A stretch of DNA of 35,108 nucleotides from Deltaproteobacteria bacterium (GCA_003696955.1 RFGU01000235.1:1-35108), one strand, 5' to 3'; counted from the first letter of the stretch, positions 25,145 through 34,384 are shown. Notes: generated from the letters alone by a model not told the origin. Numbers and translations are program-made.

Positions 25145-26095
25145 ATGGCCCCCGCGAGCCCGAAGACCGAGGATGCCGACGCGGTCGTCGCGGCCTTCGT
25201 CGAGCATCTTGCGGCCGAGCGCCGACTTTCCCCCAACACCGTACGGGCCTACCAGGCGGAGGTGCGGCGATTCTTCGACTTCGTCGCCGACCGCACGGGG
25301 CGCCCACCGCGAGTCGACGACTTCGCGGCCCGGACGCTCCTGAGCTACCTCGCCGCATGTCACCGCACCCTGGCCCCGTCGAGCCGGGCGCGTCGCCTGT
25401 CGGCGCTGCGGACGTTCGGGCGCTTCGCCCACCTGCGCGGGCATCTACCGGACAACCCGGCTCGCACCATCGACGCCCCCAAGCTGCCCAAGCGCCTGCC
25501 CTACGCGCCGACGGTCGAGGAGGCGGCGGAGATCGTGGAGGTCGAGGGGGACGATGCCGTGGCACGCAGGGATCGAGCCATGCTCGAACTCGTCTACGGT
25601 GCCGGCCTGCGGGTGTCGGAGTGCGCAGGGCTCGACGTCCACGACGTACGCCTCGACCCCACGGGCAGCCACGTCCGTGTGCGCAGGGGCAAGGGGGGCA
25701 AGGAACGCCTCGTGCCCATCGGTCGCAAGGCGCGCGCCGCCCTCGAGGCGTACCTCGCCGTGCGCGAGGACTTCCTGCGTCCCGACACCCCGCCCGAGGC
25801 CCTCTTCATCGGCGTTCGCGGCGGCAGGATCTCGGTTCGGACCCTGCGGAAGATCGTCTACGACCGCTGCGCGACGCGCGGAGTGAGGGCGCGGCTCGGT
25901 CCCCACGCCTTGCGGCACGCCTTCGCCACGCATCTGCTCCAAAGCGGCTGCGACCTGCGTGCGATCCAGACCATGCTCGGGCACGCGAGCCTGTCGACGA
26001 CCCAGCGCTACACCCACCTCGACCTCGGCCGGATGCTCGACGTCTTCGAGCGCGCCCATCCGCGGGCGAAGGACCACCGCGCAAAGCCCACCTAA
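25145..26095 (+). CDS. tyrosine recombinase XerC/XerD family
   Basis: This 316-residue site-specific recombinase likely resolves chromosome dimers at dif. The N-terminal core-binding SAM-like domain (about 15-105) includes LSPNTVRAYQAEVRRFFDF. The catalytic domain has Arg156 (GAGLRVSE), Lys183 (RGKGGKER), His254 and Arg257 (HALRH), His280 (GHASLSTTQ) and the Tyr289 nucleophile (RYTH). The residue set is complete. Length and the AYQAEVRRF block fit XerC better than phage integrases, but XerC and XerD cannot be separated with certainty by eye. Its position directly after ftsK supports the dimer-resolution role. No good Shine-Dalgarno is visible. The stop overlaps the convergent M23 gene. Confidence 0.92.
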   Translation: MAPASPKTEDADAVVAAFVEHLAAERRLSPNTVRAYQAEVRRFFDFVADRTGRPPRVDDFAARTLLSYLAACHRTLAPSSRARRLSALRTFGRFAHLRGHLPDNPARTIDAPKLPKRLPYAPTVEEAAEIVEVEGDDAVARRDRAMLELVYGAGLRVSECAGLDVHDVRLDPTGSHVRVRRGKGGKERLVPIGRKARAALEAYLAVREDFLRPDTPPEALFIGVRGGRISVRTLRKIVYDRCATRGVRARLGPHALRHAFATHLLQSGCDLRAIQTMLGHASLSTTQRYTHLDLGRMLDVFERAHPRAKDHRAKPT

Positions 26096-27336
26096 CCGCG
26101 CTCGGCCGTGTCGGTGCCGAGGTCGAGCCAGACCACCGGCGTGGGGTCGGGAGCCTTGGACGACGGGGGCCCTAAGCGTCGAAGGTCCACGTCCGCTCGC
26201 ATGACGCGGTCTCCCCGAAGCGGCATGCGTTCGGCGAAGTACCTGCGGTCGACGTAGACGTCCGAGAAGGGGGCCGGCAGGCCGAAGGGTTGCGAAAGGC
26301 GCCCCGCCCACACGTGGAAGTGGATGTGGGGGAGGGTGGAGGCTCCCGAGTTGCCCACGCGAAAAAGGGGCTGGCCGGGCTCGACCCGGTCGCCGACCTT
26401 GACCCGCACGCTGCCCGGGATCCCGTGCCACGACGAGCTGAACTCGCCGAAGCCGTGATCGATGACGACCCCGTTGCCGCCCCCGCGGCCCTTGCGACCG
26501 GGAACGTTCTCGGGCACCCCGTCGACCGCCCGCACGACCACGCCCGGAGCCGACGCGAGCACGGGCAGTCCGTAGCAGTAGTGGTCCCGGTTGCGCTTGC
26601 GCCCCGGAGGATGGACCCGGCCGCCCCGCCGGACCACCAGGTCGTAGGCCCAGCGTTGGGTGCGGCTGCCATGGTGGTAGTTGGTCGCGCGGGTCGGCCC
26701 TCCATGGAGCACGGTCCACTCCCCCTTCGAGACGAAGAGAAAACGATTGACGGGGCGATAGTTGCGCGCAGGGTGGGCGAGCTGCTCGGGCAGGTAGTGC
26801 TCCCGCACCAAGAGGCGCCGGATCTGCCCGTCTGCGTCGAATGCCGCCTGCACGAGCAGGTAGGGAACCGGCCCCTTGGCGGCGCGATCGATGGGCGGGG
26901 CCTCGTAGAGGCCGTCGTACCAACGCAAGGGGCCCTCGCGGTGCAGGCGCTCCTCGACGAGGGCCGATGGCGGCGCGTAGCGGGAACGGATCCGGGTGAG
27001 CATGGCCTCGACGTTCGAGGCGCCCAGGTCGGCGGCGACGGAGGGCGCGAGCATGGCGAACACCGCATCGGCATCCGTCCCGATACGGGCCGGGCTCGTC
27101 CGGGTCGGGCTCGCGGGACCGAAGAGTGCAGCGATCAACGGTCGCGCCAGCGCCACACCGCACAGCTCGGCCGCCGGTCGCGCCGCGCTTCGGTTCTGCG
27201 CAGGAGGCGCCGATCCCGTTCGGGGCGCGCAGCCTGCCGCGACGACGAGCCCGGCGACGGCCGTGACGAACGCGAGCCGTGGCGCACGTGCAGCCGCGGT
27301 CCCAACGGGCCGCGGGGCCGATTCTCGGATACGCAC
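26092..27336 (-). CDS. M23-family (LytM-type) metallopeptidase lipoprotein
   Basis: This 414-residue predicted lipoprotein has an Arg-rich start, a hydrophobic segment and a lipobox-like VAAGC (Cys36). The middle (about 70-200) is an unassigned domain. The M23 domain (about 215-345) has ligands NYH (His221) and YD (Asp232) in the variant NYH...TQRWAYD, then SSSWHG (His304) and LPHIHFH (His337, His339). The zinc set is therefore complete, although the first motif is not the common H-x-G-x-D form. Members cut peptidoglycan cross-links or are scaffolds; with the metal site intact this is probably an active endopeptidase. The start GTG 27336 is 21 bases after a TAGAAT hexamer. Confidence 0.85.
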   Translation of the reverse strand: MRIRESAPRPVGTAAARAPRLAFVTAVAGLVVAAGCAPRTGSAPPAQNRSAARPAAELCGVALARPLIAALFGPASPTRTSPARIGTDADAVFAMLAPSVAADLGASNVEAMLTRIRSRYAPPSALVEERLHREGPLRWYDGLYEAPPIDRAAKGPVPYLLVQAAFDADGQIRRLLVREHYLPEQLAHPARNYRPVNRFLFVSKGEWTVLHGGPTRATNYHHGSRTQRWAYDLVVRRGGRVHPPGRKRNRDHYCYGLPVLASAPGVVVRAVDGVPENVPGRKGRGGGNGVVIDHGFGEFSSSWHGIPGSVRVKVGDRVEPGQPLFRVGNSGASTLPHIHFHVWAGRLSQPFGLPAPFSDVYVDRRYFAERMPLRGDRVMRADVDLRRLGPPSSKAPDPTPVVWLDLGTDTAERG

Positions 27337-27357
27337 GTTCGAGATGCCTCGCTCCCG

Positions 27358-27391
27358 ATTCTACGTCGAAAGGGCGTAGGTGGGCTATCCT
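27358..27391. promoter_or_regulatory. divergent -10-like hexamers between the M23 and J-domain genes
   Basis: On the minus strand TAGAAT (27358-27363) matches TATAAT at five of six bases and lies 21 bases before the M23 GTG. On the plus strand TATCCT (27386-27391) lies 10 bases before GTG 27402. A short inverted repeat CTACG/CGTAG (27361-27365, 27375-27379) sits between them and could be an operator shared by both directions. No -35 boxes are convincing. Confidence 0.35.
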
Positions 27392-27401
27392 TGGCCCTCG
27401 C

Positions 27402-28889
27402 GTGGCCTTCTCCCCCCACGATCGTGTGGAACCGGTGCCCGACGCGATGCGGCCGGATCTGCCGCTTACCCCCCAGGACTTCTTCGTCCTATCGAGGATC
27501 GAGGGGCCGGCGGCGATCCACGAGATCGCCCTCGCGTCCGGCCTCGACGACGGTGCCGTGGGGGAGGTGCTCGAACGCCTCGCCGAGTACGGCCTCGTTC
27601 GCAGGCTCGAGGGGGCAAACGGGAAGGGGGTCGGATCGACCGTGCACGCCCAGCGGGCCCACCGCCAGCGCAAGCACCGCAAACCGCTCCGCGAGCGCGT
27701 AATCGAGCAGAACCTCGCCAACTTCGCCCGGGGCGAGGGCGATGGCGCATCCGGTCGCGGGCAGCGTCGGCAACCGGCGGCCGCGTCGCCGGCCACGGGA
27801 CGGGAGCAGCAGGGGGCAGAGGTTCCTGCCACGAAGGACGAACGAAGCGTGTGGGAGCGCATCATGCTCCCGGAGGACGCACCCGGCATCGACCCGAGCC
27901 TCGACATCCCCGTCGAGGAGCAACGGCTCTTGCTCGGCATCGAGCAGCACGAGGAGCGTCTCACGGCCTTCGACATCCTCGGCATCGCGCCCACGACCGA
28001 CGTCAAGGCCATTCGGCGGGCCTACTTCGCGGCCTCCCGCCACTTTCACCCCGACCGGTACTATCAGCGCAACACGGGGCCCTTCGCCGACCTGATGCGG
28101 CGGGTGTTCGAGCGGTGCCGGCGCAGCTACGAGGCGCTCCTCGACGACCGCAACCGGGAGGCCTACGTCGAAGCCCTCCGCGCCCGCGAGGCTCAGCTAC
28201 GCACGCGAGAGGAGGCCGAGCGCGCCGATCGCAAGGCCGAAGCGGCCGCGGCCGACGAGCGGGCGGAGGAGGAACGCCGCAGGGCCCGCGAGGACCGGGA
28301 TCGCAGGCGTCGCGCGCGCTTCCACGAACGGCTGCGCCATCGGCTCAAGGCCAAGGCGCAGGAGCATTTCCGACGGGGGCAGGCCCTCGAGGCGAGAGAA
28401 CGATGGTCCGACGCGGCCGTGGCCTACCGGATGGCGATGGAGGTGGACCCGTCCGACGAGACCTGTGTCGAGGCCTACGAGCGCGCGCAGAGGAATGCGC
28501 GCAAGGCGCGGGCCGATCGGCTGGTCCAACGGGGATGGAGCAGGATCGACGTCGGGGACGTCGAAGGAGCAGCAGATGCGTTCCGCGGGGCGGCCGATGC
28601 CCTGCCGAGCCCCATGAACCTCGCACTGGCGGCCTGGACGGTGGCACGCTCGGCACCCAAGGCGGCGGGGGAGTACGCCATGCGGGCCCTCGCGACCCTC
28701 GACGGGCCCGAGGGGAGCGATGCGCAGCGCACACCCGAGGACGAAGGGTTGATCCGCGCGCTCCTGGCCCACGGGCTTTCGGCCGCCGGCAACGAACATC
28801 TGGCCGCCGCGCAAGCGGATCGCGCGCGCAAACTGGCCGGAAACGTCGCCAAGGTCCGGGGGATTCTAGACGCGCTCAAAACGTCGTAA
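27402..28889 (+). CDS. J-domain protein with winged-helix-like N-terminus and TPR-like C-terminus
   Basis: This is a cytoplasmic co-chaperone of about 495 residues. A small helix-turn-helix-like domain (about 25-65: IEGPAAIHEIALASGLDD) precedes a J domain (about 195-260) with the HPD motif at 216-218 (FHPDRYY) that stimulates Hsp70 ATPase. A highly charged Glu/Arg helix follows (about 260-315), then TPR-like repeats (about 315-440: EHFRRGQALEARERWSDAAV). There is no Gly/Phe region or zinc finger, so it is a class C J protein. The gene ends 33 bases before dnaK, its likely partner. The start is uncertain: GTG 27402 fits a short-leader promoter at 27386-27391, while ATG 27447 would still keep all domains. 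Confidence 0.82.
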   Translation: MAFSPHDRVEPVPDAMRPDLPLTPQDFFVLSRIEGPAAIHEIALASGLDDGAVGEVLERLAEYGLVRRLEGANGKGVGSTVHAQRAHRQRKHRKPLRERVIEQNLANFARGEGDGASGRGQRRQPAAASPATGREQQGAEVPATKDERSVWERIMLPEDAPGIDPSLDIPVEEQRLLLGIEQHEERLTAFDILGIAPTTDVKAIRRAYFAASRHFHPDRYYQRNTGPFADLMRRVFERCRRSYEALLDDRNREAYVEALRAREAQLRTREEAERADRKAEAAAADERAEEERRRAREDRDRRRRARFHERLRHRLKAKAQEHFRRGQALEARERWSDAAVAYRMAMEVDPSDETCVEAYERAQRNARKARADRLVQRGWSRIDVGDVEGAADAFRGAADALPSPMNLALAAWTVARSAPKAAGEYAMRALATLDGPEGSDAQRTPEDEGLIRALLAHGLSAAGNEHLAAAQADRARKLAGNVAKVRGILDALKTS

Positions 28890-28922
28890 GGTGCCCGTCA
28901 CGAACTCGGAAGAACGGAATTC

Positions 28923-30758
28923 ATGTCGACCGCACCTGTCGTAGGCATCGATCTCGGTACCACGAACACCTGCATCGCCATCGTGGAGGATGGGACGCCC
29001 ACGGTGATCCCCAACAAGGGGGGGTACCGCACCACCCCGTCGATCGTGGCGATCTCCGAAAGCGGGAAGCGCCTGGTGGGCCACATCGCCAAGCGGCAGG
29101 CGGTCACCAATGCGCGCAACACGGTCTATGCGGTCAAGCGCCTCATCGGCCGCCGGTTCGACGCTCCGTCGACCCAGACCGTGATCGCCAACGTCCCGTA
29201 CACCATCGTCGAGGGGCCGAGCGGGGATCCACGCATCGAGTTGCAGGGCGAGGTCTACAGCATCCCCGAGATCAGCTCCTTCGTGTTGCAGGAGATGCGG
29301 CTGGTGGCCGAGCAGTACCTCGGCGCCCCCGTGGAGAAGGCCGTCATCACGGTGCCCGCGTACTTCAACGACAACCAGCGGCAGGCCACGAAGGACGCCG
29401 GCCGCATCGCGGGGCTCGACGTCATCCGAATCATCAACGAGCCCACGGCCGCGGCCCTCGCCTACGGGTTCGGCCGGGACATCGAGCGGCGCGTCGCGGT
29501 CTACGATCTCGGCGGCGGCACGTTCGACATCTCGATCCTCGACATCGGCCACGGCGTCTTCGAGGTCGTGGCGACCGCGGGCGATACCTTCCTCGGGGGC
29601 GAGGACTTCGACCTCCGGGTGATGGACTGGCTGCTCTCGCGCTTCCACGAGCAGACGGGCGCCGACGTGCGCACCGATCGGATGGCCCTCCAGCGCGTCA
29701 AGGACGCCGCGGAGAAGGCCCGTTGTGAACTGTCGGAGGTCCGCGAGACCCAGATCGATCTTCCGTTCTTCTTCACCGACGCCTCGGGCAACACCTACCA
29801 TCTGCAGGAGACCCTGACGCGGGACACCCTCGAGGAGTTGACCTCCGACCTGGTGGAGCGAACCGTCGAGATCTGCGAACGGACCCTCGAACAGTCCGGG
29901 GTGGACAAGGACGACCTCGACGACGTGATCCTGGTGGGCGGCATGACGCGCATGCCCCTCGTGCGCAAGCGGGTCGCCGAGTTCTTCGGCATGGACCCGT
30001 GCCAGGGCGTCCATCCCGACGAGGTGGTGGCCCTCGGGGCCGCCATCCAGGGGGCCGCCCTCGTCGAGGACGCGCGCGACGTGCTGCTCCTCGACGTCAC
30101 GCCCCACAGCCTGGGCATCATGATCGCAGGTGGCGGATTCCACCGGATCATCGAGCAGAACACCACGGTTCCCACGAGCGCGACCCACACCTTCACCACG
30201 GTCCGGGACAACCAGACGACGGTGAAGATCCTCGTGCTCCAGGGCGAAAGCGACGTCGCCAAGGAGAACGAGCTGCTCGGCGAGTTCATCTTGAGCGGAC
30301 TGCGCAAGGCACCGAAGGGGGAGGTGGAGATCGAGGTGACGTTCTCCATCTCGGCGGACGGCATCGTCTCGGTGTCGGCAAAGGATCTCGAGACCGGCAA
30401 GGAGCAGAGCATCACCGTCACGGCCACCAGCGGTCTGACCGAAGAGGAGATCCAGCGCATGATGGAGGCCAGCCAGGCCTACATGGTGGAGGCCCGGGCG
30501 AGCGAGGCGGTGGAACGGGAACGGCAGAAGGTGGAGGCCCTCGTGGAGGAGATCGAGCAACTCTTCCCGAAGGTGGAGAGCGTCATGAGCGGCACGAGCT
30601 TCGGACGCGACGCCATGGCCAAGGCGCGCGCCGCCGTGGACCGGGCCAAGGCCGAGATGGCCGGAGGCGACGTCATGGCTCTCCAGGAGATCACGGGCAG
30701 CCTCGAGCGGACCCGCAACATGTTCCGCGGGGTCGTCAACAAGGCCGGCGGAGCCTGA
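28923..30758 (+). CDS. Hsp70/DnaK-family chaperone paralogue
   Basis: This 611-residue ATP-dependent chaperone has an intact nucleotide-binding domain: GIDLGTTN (8-15), [37 protein letters not shown] (195-202) and LVGGMTRMP. The substrate-binding domain (about 390-500) reads [20 protein letters not shown], where housekeeping DnaK usually has a LSLGIET...GG...LI..NT form. The lid is shorter than in E. coli DnaK and there is no acidic C-terminal tail. It is therefore probably a specialised paralogue, not the main DnaK; no grpE or class A dnaJ is adjacent. Myxococcus has such extra DnaKs (SglK, StkA) tied to motility and exopolysaccharide, but that role is only an analogy here. GGAAG lies upstream of the ATG. 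Confidence 0.93.
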   Translation: MSTAPVVGIDLGTTNTCIAIVEDGTPTVIPNKGGYRTTPSIVAISESGKRLVGHIAKRQAVTNARNTVYAVKRLIGRRFDAPSTQTVIANVPYTIVEGPSGDPRIELQGEVYSIPEISSFVLQEMRLVAEQYLGAPVEKAVITVPAYFNDNQRQATKDAGRIAGLDVIRIINEPTAAALAYGFGRDIERRVAVYDLGGGTFDISILDIGHGVFEVVATAGDTFLGGEDFDLRVMDWLLSRFHEQTGADVRTDRMALQRVKDAAEKARCELSEVRETQIDLPFFFTDASGNTYHLQETLTRDTLEELTSDLVERTVEICERTLEQSGVDKDDLDDVILVGGMTRMPLVRKRVAEFFGMDPCQGVHPDEVVALGAAIQGAALVEDARDVLLLDVTPHSLGIMIAGGGFHRIIEQNTTVPTSATHTFTTVRDNQTTVKILVLQGESDVAKENELLGEFILSGLRKAPKGEVEIEVTFSISADGIVSVSAKDLETGKEQSITVTATSGLTEEEIQRMMEASQAYMVEARASEAVERERQKVEALVEEIEQLFPKVESVMSGTSFGRDAMAKARAAVDRAKAEMAGGDVMALQEITGSLERTRNMFRGVVNKAGGA

Positions 30759-30771
30759 CGGGGGCCGAGCC

Positions 30772-31800
30772 GTGGCGGGATCGTCGAAGGGGGCCGTGCT
30801 CGCGGCCATCGTGGGCAACACGGCGCTCACGGCGGCCAAGTTCGGTGCGTTCGCGATCACGGGGTCGGGCTCGATGTTCTCGGAGGCCATCCACTCCCTC
30901 GCGGACACGGGAAACCAGGCCCTCCTGTTCTTCGGTATTCGGCAAAGCGAGCGCCCGGCCGATCATCTCTTTCCCTACGGGTACGGCGGTGAGCGTTTCC
31001 TCTACGCGCTGCTGTCGGCCATCGGGATCTTCGTGCTCGGTTGTGGCTTTACGGTCTACCACGGGGTCCACAACCTGCTCGATCCGCCCACGTTGGAATT
31101 TTCATGGTGGAGCGTGGGGGTGCTCGCGGTGGCGCTGGTCGTGGAGGGCACGGTGCTGAGTCTCGCAGTCCGAACGATCGCCGCCCAGAAGGGGGAGCGC
31201 AGCCTGGTGGAGTTCGTGCGGACGACGAACGATCCGACCATCGCGGCGGTCCTGCTCGAAGATAGTGTGGCGTGCCTCGGGGTTCTGGTGGCCGCGGCTG
31301 GGATGGGACTCTCCCTGTGGACGGGGAATCCGGTCTACGACGCCCTCGGTGCCATCGCCATCGGCGGCATGTTGGGACTCGTCGCCGTGTTCCTGGGCAT
31401 GCGCAACCGGACGCTGCTGCTCGGGCCGACCGCCGATCCCGCCGATGTCGAAGCCATCGTCCGCCTCGTCGAGGCCCATCCCGCCGTCCGTCGCGTGCGG
31501 CAGGTCAAGAGCCGCTTGCTCGGTAGCCATCGCTTCCGGGTCTACGTGGACGTCGAGTACGACGGCGACGAGTTGGGACGCAGAGCCCATGCCAAGATGG
31601 CCGACGATGCATGGGATTGCGAGACCGACGCCGGCAGGCGGCGACTCGCGGAGACGCTCGGGCGGTACGTCTGTGCGGAGATGGCGGCGGTCAACGACGC
31701 CCTCGAAGCCGACATTCGCAAGCGCTTTCCGGGCCTGGCGGCCCTCGAGACGGAGGCCGACGGCTCGCCGCCCCTTGAGCCGGCGGCGACCAACGGTTAA
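30772..31800 (+). CDS. cation diffusion facilitator (CDF) transporter, SLC30A9-like subgroup
   Basis: This 342-residue inner-membrane metal/proton antiporter has about six membrane segments in residues 8-210 and a cytoplasmic C-terminal ferredoxin-like domain (about 215-330). Segment 2 carries His41 and Asp45 (HSLAD). Segment 5 has LLEDSVA, with Asp164 at the usual Asp position, but Val160 replaces the usual His/Asp and Glu163 lies beside Asp164. This unusual site is shared, as I recall, with the ZnT9/SLC30A9 branch, so specificity (Zn, Mn, Co or Fe) is open. The start GTG has GGGGG 9 bases upstream and lies 13 bases after dnaK. Confidence 0.88.
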   Translation: MAGSSKGAVLAAIVGNTALTAAKFGAFAITGSGSMFSEAIHSLADTGNQALLFFGIRQSERPADHLFPYGYGGERFLYALLSAIGIFVLGCGFTVYHGVHNLLDPPTLEFSWWSVGVLAVALVVEGTVLSLAVRTIAAQKGERSLVEFVRTTNDPTIAAVLLEDSVACLGVLVAAAGMGLSLWTGNPVYDALGAIAIGGMLGLVAVFLGMRNRTLLLGPTADPADVEAIVRLVEAHPAVRRVRQVKSRLLGSHRFRVYVDVEYDGDELGRRAHAKMADDAWDCETDAGRRRLAETLGRYVCAEMAAVNDALEADIRKRFPGLAALETEADGSPPLEPAATNG

Positions 31801-31812
31801 AAGCACCCCTCG

Positions 31813-34050
31813 ATGCGTTCGCCGTCCGGATTCCTCCCCTGCCTTTCGCTCGTTGCCTGCATGACCGCCTGTTCCAAGGACAAACCGGCGCCTCGCGTAC
31901 CGGCGACGGACGCCGCGGCGCACGAGGCGGACGAAGCTGCGCGAACCTTCGAGTATCCCGAGACGCGGCGACTCGACCTCGTCGAGACCCTCCACGGCGT
32001 CGATGTCGCCGATCCGTATCGTTGGCTCGAGGATCTCGACAGCGAGGAGACGCGGGCCTGGATCGAGGCGCAGAACGAACTGACCTTCGGCTACCTCGAG
32101 AAGATTCCGGCGCGGAACGCGATTCGCGCCCGGCTGACCGAGCTGTGGGACTATGAGCGGTACGGGCTGCCGACGCGCCGCGGAGGGCGCTACTTCTATT
32201 CCAAGAACGACGGCCTGCAGAACCAAAGCGTCCTGTACGTGACCTCCGACCTCGACGAGGAAGGGCGCGTGCTCCTCGATCCCAACAAGCTGTCGGAGGA
32301 CGGCACGGTCGCCTTGTCGGGCATCGCCATCAGCGAGGACGGGCGCTATCTGGCCTACGGCGTGAGCAAGGCCGGCTCCGACTGGCAGGAGTGGTTCGTC
32401 CGCGACGTAGAGACGGGCAAGGACCTCGACGACCACCTGCGGTGGATCAAGTTCTCCGGCGCGTCGTGGACCAAGGACGGCAAGGGCTTCTTCTACAGCC
32501 GCTACGACGCCCCCAAGGAGGGCGAGAACGAGTACGCGGGCGTCAACTACTACCAAAAGCTCTACTACCACCGCGTCGGGACGCCACAGGCCGAGGACGA
32601 ACTGGTCTACGAGCGCAAGGACCACAAGGAGTGGGGCTTCGACGGGGAGGTCACCGAGGACGGCAAGTACGTCATCATCCACGTCCGGGTCGGCACCGAT
32701 CCGAAGAACGGGATCTTCTACCGGCGCCTGCGCCCATCGAAGTCCCGGCTCGGCGGTGGACGTGTCGTCGAACTGCTGCGGGATTTCGACGCCGAGTACG
32801 TCTTCGTCGGCAACGACGGCCCGGTGTTCTGGTTTCGGACCGACAAGGATGCGCCCCGCGGAAAGGTCATTGCGGTGGACACCCGGCGACCCGAGCCTTC
32901 CAACTGGAAGGTCGTCGTCCCGGAAACCGACGCCACATTGGAGTCCGTCTCGGTGGTCGGCAACCGATTCTTCGCCAAGTACCTGCGGGACGCGAAGAGC
33001 CAGGTGGAGGTCTACACCCTGTCGGGCAAGCACGAGCGCACGGTGGAGCTGCCCGGCATGGGGACGGTCTACGGATTCGGTGGCCGGCGCAAGGACAAGG
33101 AGACCTTCTACGGGTTCACCAGCTTCACCATGCCAGCCACGATCTACCGCTACGACATCGGGTCGGGGCGAAGCGAGGTCTGGCGCAAGCCGCCCCTCAA
33201 GTTCGATCCTGCGGACTTCGTGACCGAACAGGTGTTCTACCGGAGCAAGGACGGCACGAAGGTGCCCATGTTCGTCTCCCGCCGCAAGGACGTGACCCCG
33301 AACGGCGAGCGCCCGACGTACCTCTACGGTTACGGGGGATTCAACATCCCCATCACCCCGAGTTTCTCCGTGCCGAACCTCGTGTGGATGGAGATGGGGG
33401 GCGTCTATGCCGTGGCGAACCTCCGCGGTGGCGGCGAGTACGGGGAGACGTGGCACCAAGCGGGTACGAAGCACCGCAAACAGAACGTCTTCGACGACTT
33501 CGCGTGGGCCGCCAAGTGGCTCATCGAGCAGGGATGGACGAAGCCGTCCCGGCTCGCCATCGGCGGCCGATCGAACGGCGGCCTGCTCGCGGGCGCCTCC
33601 ATCGTGCAGCATCCGGAGCTGTTCGGGGCCGCCCTGGTCGGCGTGGGCGTGCTCGACATGCTCCGCTTCCACAAGTTCACCATCGGGTGGGCATGGGTGT
33701 CCGACTACGGTTCACCGGACGATCCCGAGGACTTCAAGGCCCTGTTGGCGTACTCGCCGTACCACAACGTCCGCGACGGCGTGGCGTACCCGGCCACGCT
33801 CATCTACACGGCGGATCACGACGATCGGGTCGTGCCGGCCCACAGCTACAAGTTCGCCGCGGCCCTGCAGCACGCCCAGGCCGGGCCGGCGCCGATACTG
33901 ATCCGTATCGACACCAAGGCGGGGCACGGCGCCGGCAAGCCGACGACGAAGATGATCGAGGAGTGGACCGACCTGTGGGCGTTCCTCGTCGACAACCTGC
34001 ACATGGAACTTTCGCCGTCCTTCGGCGGCGCCCAAGCTACGCAGAAGTAG
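31813..34050 (+). CDS. prolyl oligopeptidase (S9A) family lipoprotein
   Basis: This 745-residue serine peptidase cuts short peptides after proline. The signal peptide has two possible lipidated cysteines (LVAC Cys16, MTAC Cys20), so export to the periplasm or outer membrane is likely, unlike cytosolic animal enzymes. A beta-propeller gate covers about 110-480. The alpha/beta hydrolase domain (about 485-740) has the triad Ser587 (GGRSNGG), Asp670 (TADHDDRV) and His705 (KAGHGAGK), and Arg672 matches the substrate-binding Arg. Spacing is close to porcine POP. It follows the CDF gene by 12 bases. Its last 14 bases overlap the convergent cutA gene. Confidence 0.94.
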   Translation: MRSPSGFLPCLSLVACMTACSKDKPAPRVPATDAAAHEADEAARTFEYPETRRLDLVETLHGVDVADPYRWLEDLDSEETRAWIEAQNELTFGYLEKIPARNAIRARLTELWDYERYGLPTRRGGRYFYSKNDGLQNQSVLYVTSDLDEEGRVLLDPNKLSEDGTVALSGIAISEDGRYLAYGVSKAGSDWQEWFVRDVETGKDLDDHLRWIKFSGASWTKDGKGFFYSRYDAPKEGENEYAGVNYYQKLYYHRVGTPQAEDELVYERKDHKEWGFDGEVTEDGKYVIIHVRVGTDPKNGIFYRRLRPSKSRLGGGRVVELLRDFDAEYVFVGNDGPVFWFRTDKDAPRGKVIAVDTRRPEPSNWKVVVPETDATLESVSVVGNRFFAKYLRDAKSQVEVYTLSGKHERTVELPGMGTVYGFGGRRKDKETFYGFTSFTMPATIYRYDIGSGRSEVWRKPPLKFDPADFVTEQVFYRSKDGTKVPMFVSRRKDVTPNGERPTYLYGYGGFNIPITPSFSVPNLVWMEMGGVYAVANLRGGGEYGETWHQAGTKHRKQNVFDDFAWAAKWLIEQGWTKPSRLAIGGRSNGGLLAGASIVQHPELFGAALVGVGVLDMLRFHKFTIGWAWVSDYGSPDDPEDFKALLAYSPYHNVRDGVAYPATLIYTADHDDRVVPAHSYKFAAALQHAQAGPAPILIRIDTKAGHGAGKPTTKMIEEWTDLWAFLVDNLHMELSPSFGGAQATQK

Positions 34051-34384
34051 GGGCGGCGGGATCGGTCTCCGTGCGCGCCCAGGCGAGGTAGTCCTTTCCG
34101 ACGAACCAGGGATCGAAGGCGACGATCTTGGGGACGGAGTAGGGGTGGAGCTCGCGCAGGCGGGCCGCCGCGTCGGCCAACCGTCGCGCCGTGGTCTCCA
34201 TCCACAGGACCGCCTCGGCGTCGTCACAGACCTTCCCCTCCCACCAGTAGAACGAACGGGCACCGGGCAGGACGTTGGCGCAGGCCACGAGCCGCTCTTT
34301 CACCAGTCGCCGTCCGAGGTCGGCGGCGACGTCGGGGGGCGCCGTGACGAAGAGAACCCGAAGGGCATCGTCTCGATCCGTCAT
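34037..34384 (-). CDS. cutA: CutA1-family divalent-cation tolerance protein
   Basis: This 115-residue protein is typical CutA length. Family blocks are visible: LVKERLVACANVLPGARSFY, WWEGKV, and HPYSVPKIVAF near the end. CutA forms very stable trimers; it is linked to copper tolerance, but its biochemical role is debated. ATG 34384 is the first in-frame start giving the normal N-terminal beta strand (LRVLFVTAP). It is convergent with the prolyl oligopeptidase gene, with a 14-base overlap, and divergent from the channel gene. Confidence 0.92.
   Translation of the reverse strand: MTDRDDALRVLFVTAPPDVAADLGRRLVKERLVACANVLPGARSFYWWEGKVCDDAEAVLWMETTARRLADAAARLRELHPYSVPKIVAFDPWFVGKDYLAWARTETDPAAPTSA

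Noticed and set aside
22330..25239. 969-codon minus-strand open frame opposite ftsK
   Set aside because: Same GC effect; ftsK on the other strand has complete Walker motifs. The product looks low-complexity and unlike any family.
31102..33672. 856-codon minus-strand open frame opposite the prolyl oligopeptidase and CDF genes
   Set aside because: It crosses two well-supported genes in antisense and lacks domain signals.
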